Part shown: piece by piece, positions 62,128-64,000 of the stretch | Position numbering within the stretch: position 1 is the first letter of the stretch | Layout: every line of letters begins with the position of its first letter | From: Adlercreutzia muris | GTDB taxonomy: Bacteria > Actinomycetota > Coriobacteriia > Coriobacteriales > Eggerthellaceae | NCBI RefSeq assembly: GCF_008831045.1 | Contig: NZ_WAJS01000016.1 | Span: 1-64,000, forward strand | Length of the DNA stretch: 64,000 bases | Direction of reading: 5' to 3' | Position numbers and translations under genes: made by a program | The notes under the pieces: model-generated | Seen by the model: the letters and a program-made list of their open reading frames with translations, nothing else | What the model was told of the DNA's origin: nothing | Databases searched by the model: none

Positions 62128-63978
62128 ATGAGGCAGAGACTCGATTCCCGGACCATCTTCGTGGCCGTCGCGGCCGTGGTCATTGCCTTGGCCGCGGTCA
62201 TTGCCGCCGCCGGCCTGCACTACTACGCCACTATCCACGAGCTGGTGGTGCAGGCCGACGCCATCATGCCCACGGATAAGGCCGAGGGCACCGCCATCGT
62301 GACCGTGACGGCGCGGCTCGTGGCTGTGCTCGTGGGCTCGGTGCTTCTGGCCGTGGCCGCCATCGCCGCCCTGCTCGTGTACCGTAACCGCCGCGAGCGG
62401 CGGGGCGAGCGCTACGTTCAGAGCATCTATCAGGCCATCGGCGCCAACATCGACACGGCCATCTTCATTGTGGACATCAAGGACCGGGTCGTGGAGGCGG
62501 TATTCGAGAACATCCAGGACATTTTGGGAGTGCCGGCCGCTGCGTTCTTCGCCGTGGACGGCCTGTCGGCCAACGAGGCCTACGCGAAGGTGGCGGCCAT
62601 CGTGCACTCCGGCGTTCCGGGCGAGCGTCGCACCTGGGAGTTCCAGTGCTTCAACGGGGCCCTCGGCCGGAATATGTGGCTGCGCATCACGAGCCGCCCG
62701 GTCGTGCTCGGCGGCAGCGAGAAGATCATCTACTCGCTCACCGATGTGACCCACGAGCATGATATTCGCCAGAAGCTCATGGACACGGTGGCCGCCGCCG
62801 AGGAGGCCAACCGGGCCAAGAGCAACTTCCTCTCGGCCATGAGCCACGACATCCGCACCCCCATGAACGCCATCCTGGGCTTCTCGGCCCTCATCGACCG
62901 CGATGCCGACGACCCCGAGACCGTGCGCGAGTACAACCGCAAGATCGCCACGTCCGGCCAGCATCTGCTCGGGCTCATCAACGACGTGCTCGACATGTCG
63001 AAGATCGAGTCGGGCAAGACCACCTTGGCGGCCTCGGAGTTTCGCCTGAGCGAGACCGTGGCGGCGGTGGAGGCCATGATGCGGCCCCAGACCAGCGCCC
63101 GGGACCAGGTCTTCACCGTGGAAGTGACCGGCGTGACCTATGAGGCCCTCGTGGGCGACGAGGGGCGCCTGCGGCAGATTCTCATGAACGTGCTGTCGAA
63201 TGCCATGAAGTACACTCCCGAGGGCGGTTCCATCCGCTTCGCCATCGACGGATCCCTCAAACGCCACGGCGCGTTGCAGCATCTGCGCATCGTGGTGGCC
63301 GACGACGGCATCGGCATGGCACCGGAGTACCTGGCCACCATCTTCGACTCGTTCTCCCGGGAGGAGTCGAGCCTGACCAACAAGATCCAGGGCACCGGTC
63401 TCGGCATGGCCATCACCAAGAACCTCGTAGACCTCATGGGCGGCACCATCGCCGTGGAGAGCGCCCTCGGCCGTGGCTCCACCTTCACCATCGATCTGGA
63501 CTTCCCGCCGGCGGTCGGGGATGCGGCCGATGTGGACGTTCCGGCCCCCGAGGCCCCGGTGGACATCGACGAGGCCCTCGGCGGCCGCCACTTCCTCGTA
63601 GCGGAGGACAACGATCTGAACGCCGAGGTCATCGCCGCGGTGCTGGGTATCCACCATGGAACCTGCGATGTGGCCGAGAACGGCCGGGAGGCCGTGGAGA
63701 TGTTCTCTGCCGCGCCCGCGGGCACCTACGCCATGATCTTCATGGATGTGCAGATGCCGGTCATGAACGGCCACGAGGCCGCCCGGGCCATCCGGGCCCT
63801 CGATCGGCCGGACGGGCGCACCATCCCCATCATCGCCATGACGGCCAACGCCTTCGCCGAGGATAAGCGGGAGGCCCTTGCGGCGGGTATGGACGCCCAT
63901 GTGTCCAAGCCCATCGACGTGGCCGTCCTTGCCAAGACCGTAGCGGCACTGTCCCGCCCCGAGTCCTCTGGGGCTTAA
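62128..63978 (+). CDS. Hybrid sensor histidine kinase with C-terminal receiver
   Basis: The product is 616 residues. Two membrane segments (about 9-28 and 57-80) enclose a short 28-residue extracellular loop. A PAS-like region follows (about 90-205), then HisKA with His240 in SAMSHDIRTPMNAILGFS. The HATPase has the N box NVLSNAMKYTPEGG and the G boxes DDGIGMAPEYLA and GTGLGMAITKNLVDLMGG. The receiver domain (about 490-610) has Asp540 in MIFMDVQMPVMNG. There is no histidine phosphotransfer domain or output domain, so a separate partner must complete the relay. It is 21 bases after glmS, possibly co-transcribed. Confidence 0.9.
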   Translation: MRQRLDSRTIFVAVAAVVIALAAVIAAAGLHYYATIHELVVQADAIMPTDKAEGTAIVTVTARLVAVLVGSVLLAVAAIAALLVYRNRRERRGERYVQSIYQAIGANIDTAIFIVDIKDRVVEAVFENIQDILGVPAAAFFAVDGLSANEAYAKVAAIVHSGVPGERRTWEFQCFNGALGRNMWLRITSRPVVLGGSEKIIYSLTDVTHEHDIRQKLMDTVAAAEEANRAKSNFLSAMSHDIRTPMNAILGFSALIDRDADDPETVREYNRKIATSGQHLLGLINDVLDMSKIESGKTTLAASEFRLSETVAAVEAMMRPQTSARDQVFTVEVTGVTYEALVGDEGRLRQILMNVLSNAMKYTPEGGSIRFAIDGSLKRHGALQHLRIVVADDGIGMAPEYLATIFDSFSREESSLTNKIQGTGLGMAITKNLVDLMGGTIAVESALGRGSTFTIDLDFPPAVGDAADVDVPAPEAPVDIDEALGGRHFLVAEDNDLNAEVIAAVLGIHHGTCDVAENGREAVEMFSAAPAGTYAMIFMDVQMPVMNGHEAARAIRALDRPDGRTIPIIAMTANAFAEDKREALAAGMDAHVSKPIDVAVLAKTVAALSRPESSGA

Positions 63979-64000
63979 GCGGCTCGCTTACCGGCCCGCG

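Overview
The window is a G+C-rich, gene-dense bacterial chromosome segment. Its content points to the Coriobacteriia, most likely an Eggerthellaceae gut anaerobe. The reasons are Tat-exported, lipobox-bearing flavin reductases of the fumarate-reductase type, a multihaem cytochrome partner, LuxR regulators with large membrane domains placed beside them, and many GTG/TTG starts after GAAAGG-type ribosome binding sites. This assignment is inference from gene content; no rRNA or tRNA gene was seen.

Layout. 0.1-3.0 kb: an XpaC-TelA pair. 3.0-11.2 kb: ruvX, mltG, a YqeG-type phosphatase, aroE, asnS and the tight aroC-aroK-aroB-aroQ shikimate cluster, then pepP (11.4-12.5 kb). 12.5-21.2 kb: a first accessory block with a response regulator, ABC ATPase, two permeases (the second frameshifted and shortened), a sensor-less histidine kinase, a flavin reductase divergent from a membrane LuxR regulator, and a YczE-like membrane protein. 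21.4 kb: efp. 22.2-28.7 kb: a second accessory block with degV, a frameshifted luxR, a frameshifted flavin reductase overlapping an intact multihaem cytochrome gene, and a DUF559-like nuclease-fold protein. 29.3-35.7 kb: a carboxyltransferase-AccB fusion, accC, asp23, nusB, xseB, dxs. 35.8-43.8 kb: a GNAT protein, amt-glnK, a TSCPD protein, a PucR regulator with an aminotransferase and an ornithine cyclodeaminase-like gene, and a Pit phosphate transporter. 44.2-64 kb: rpsA, coaE, a YeiH transporter, uvrB, a membrane polysaccharide deacetylase, a toxin-antitoxin pair upstream of recN, a secreted coiled-coil/3D-domain protein, a T-box leader with pheS-pheT, acpS, glmS and a hybrid histidine kinase.

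How it fits together. pepP, efp, AccB, accC, asp23 and nusB often form one housekeeping cluster in other bacteria. Here the order is kept but two accessory blocks split it, and all three apparent frameshifts lie in those blocks. The accessory blocks are also where structured intergenic repeats sit. The most striking is a 121-bp element made of three 30-base units in (+,+,-) order. Two copies in opposite orientation lie at 23.26-23.38 kb and 28.73-28.85 kb and bracket the second block after degV. A related three-unit set lies at 16.49-16.60 kb. A separate two-copy element (11.25-11.35 and 22.01-22.14 kb) keeps its flanking sequence and spacing while its hairpin stem sequences differ compatibly, which is the pattern of a structured RNA or a protein-recognised hairpin.
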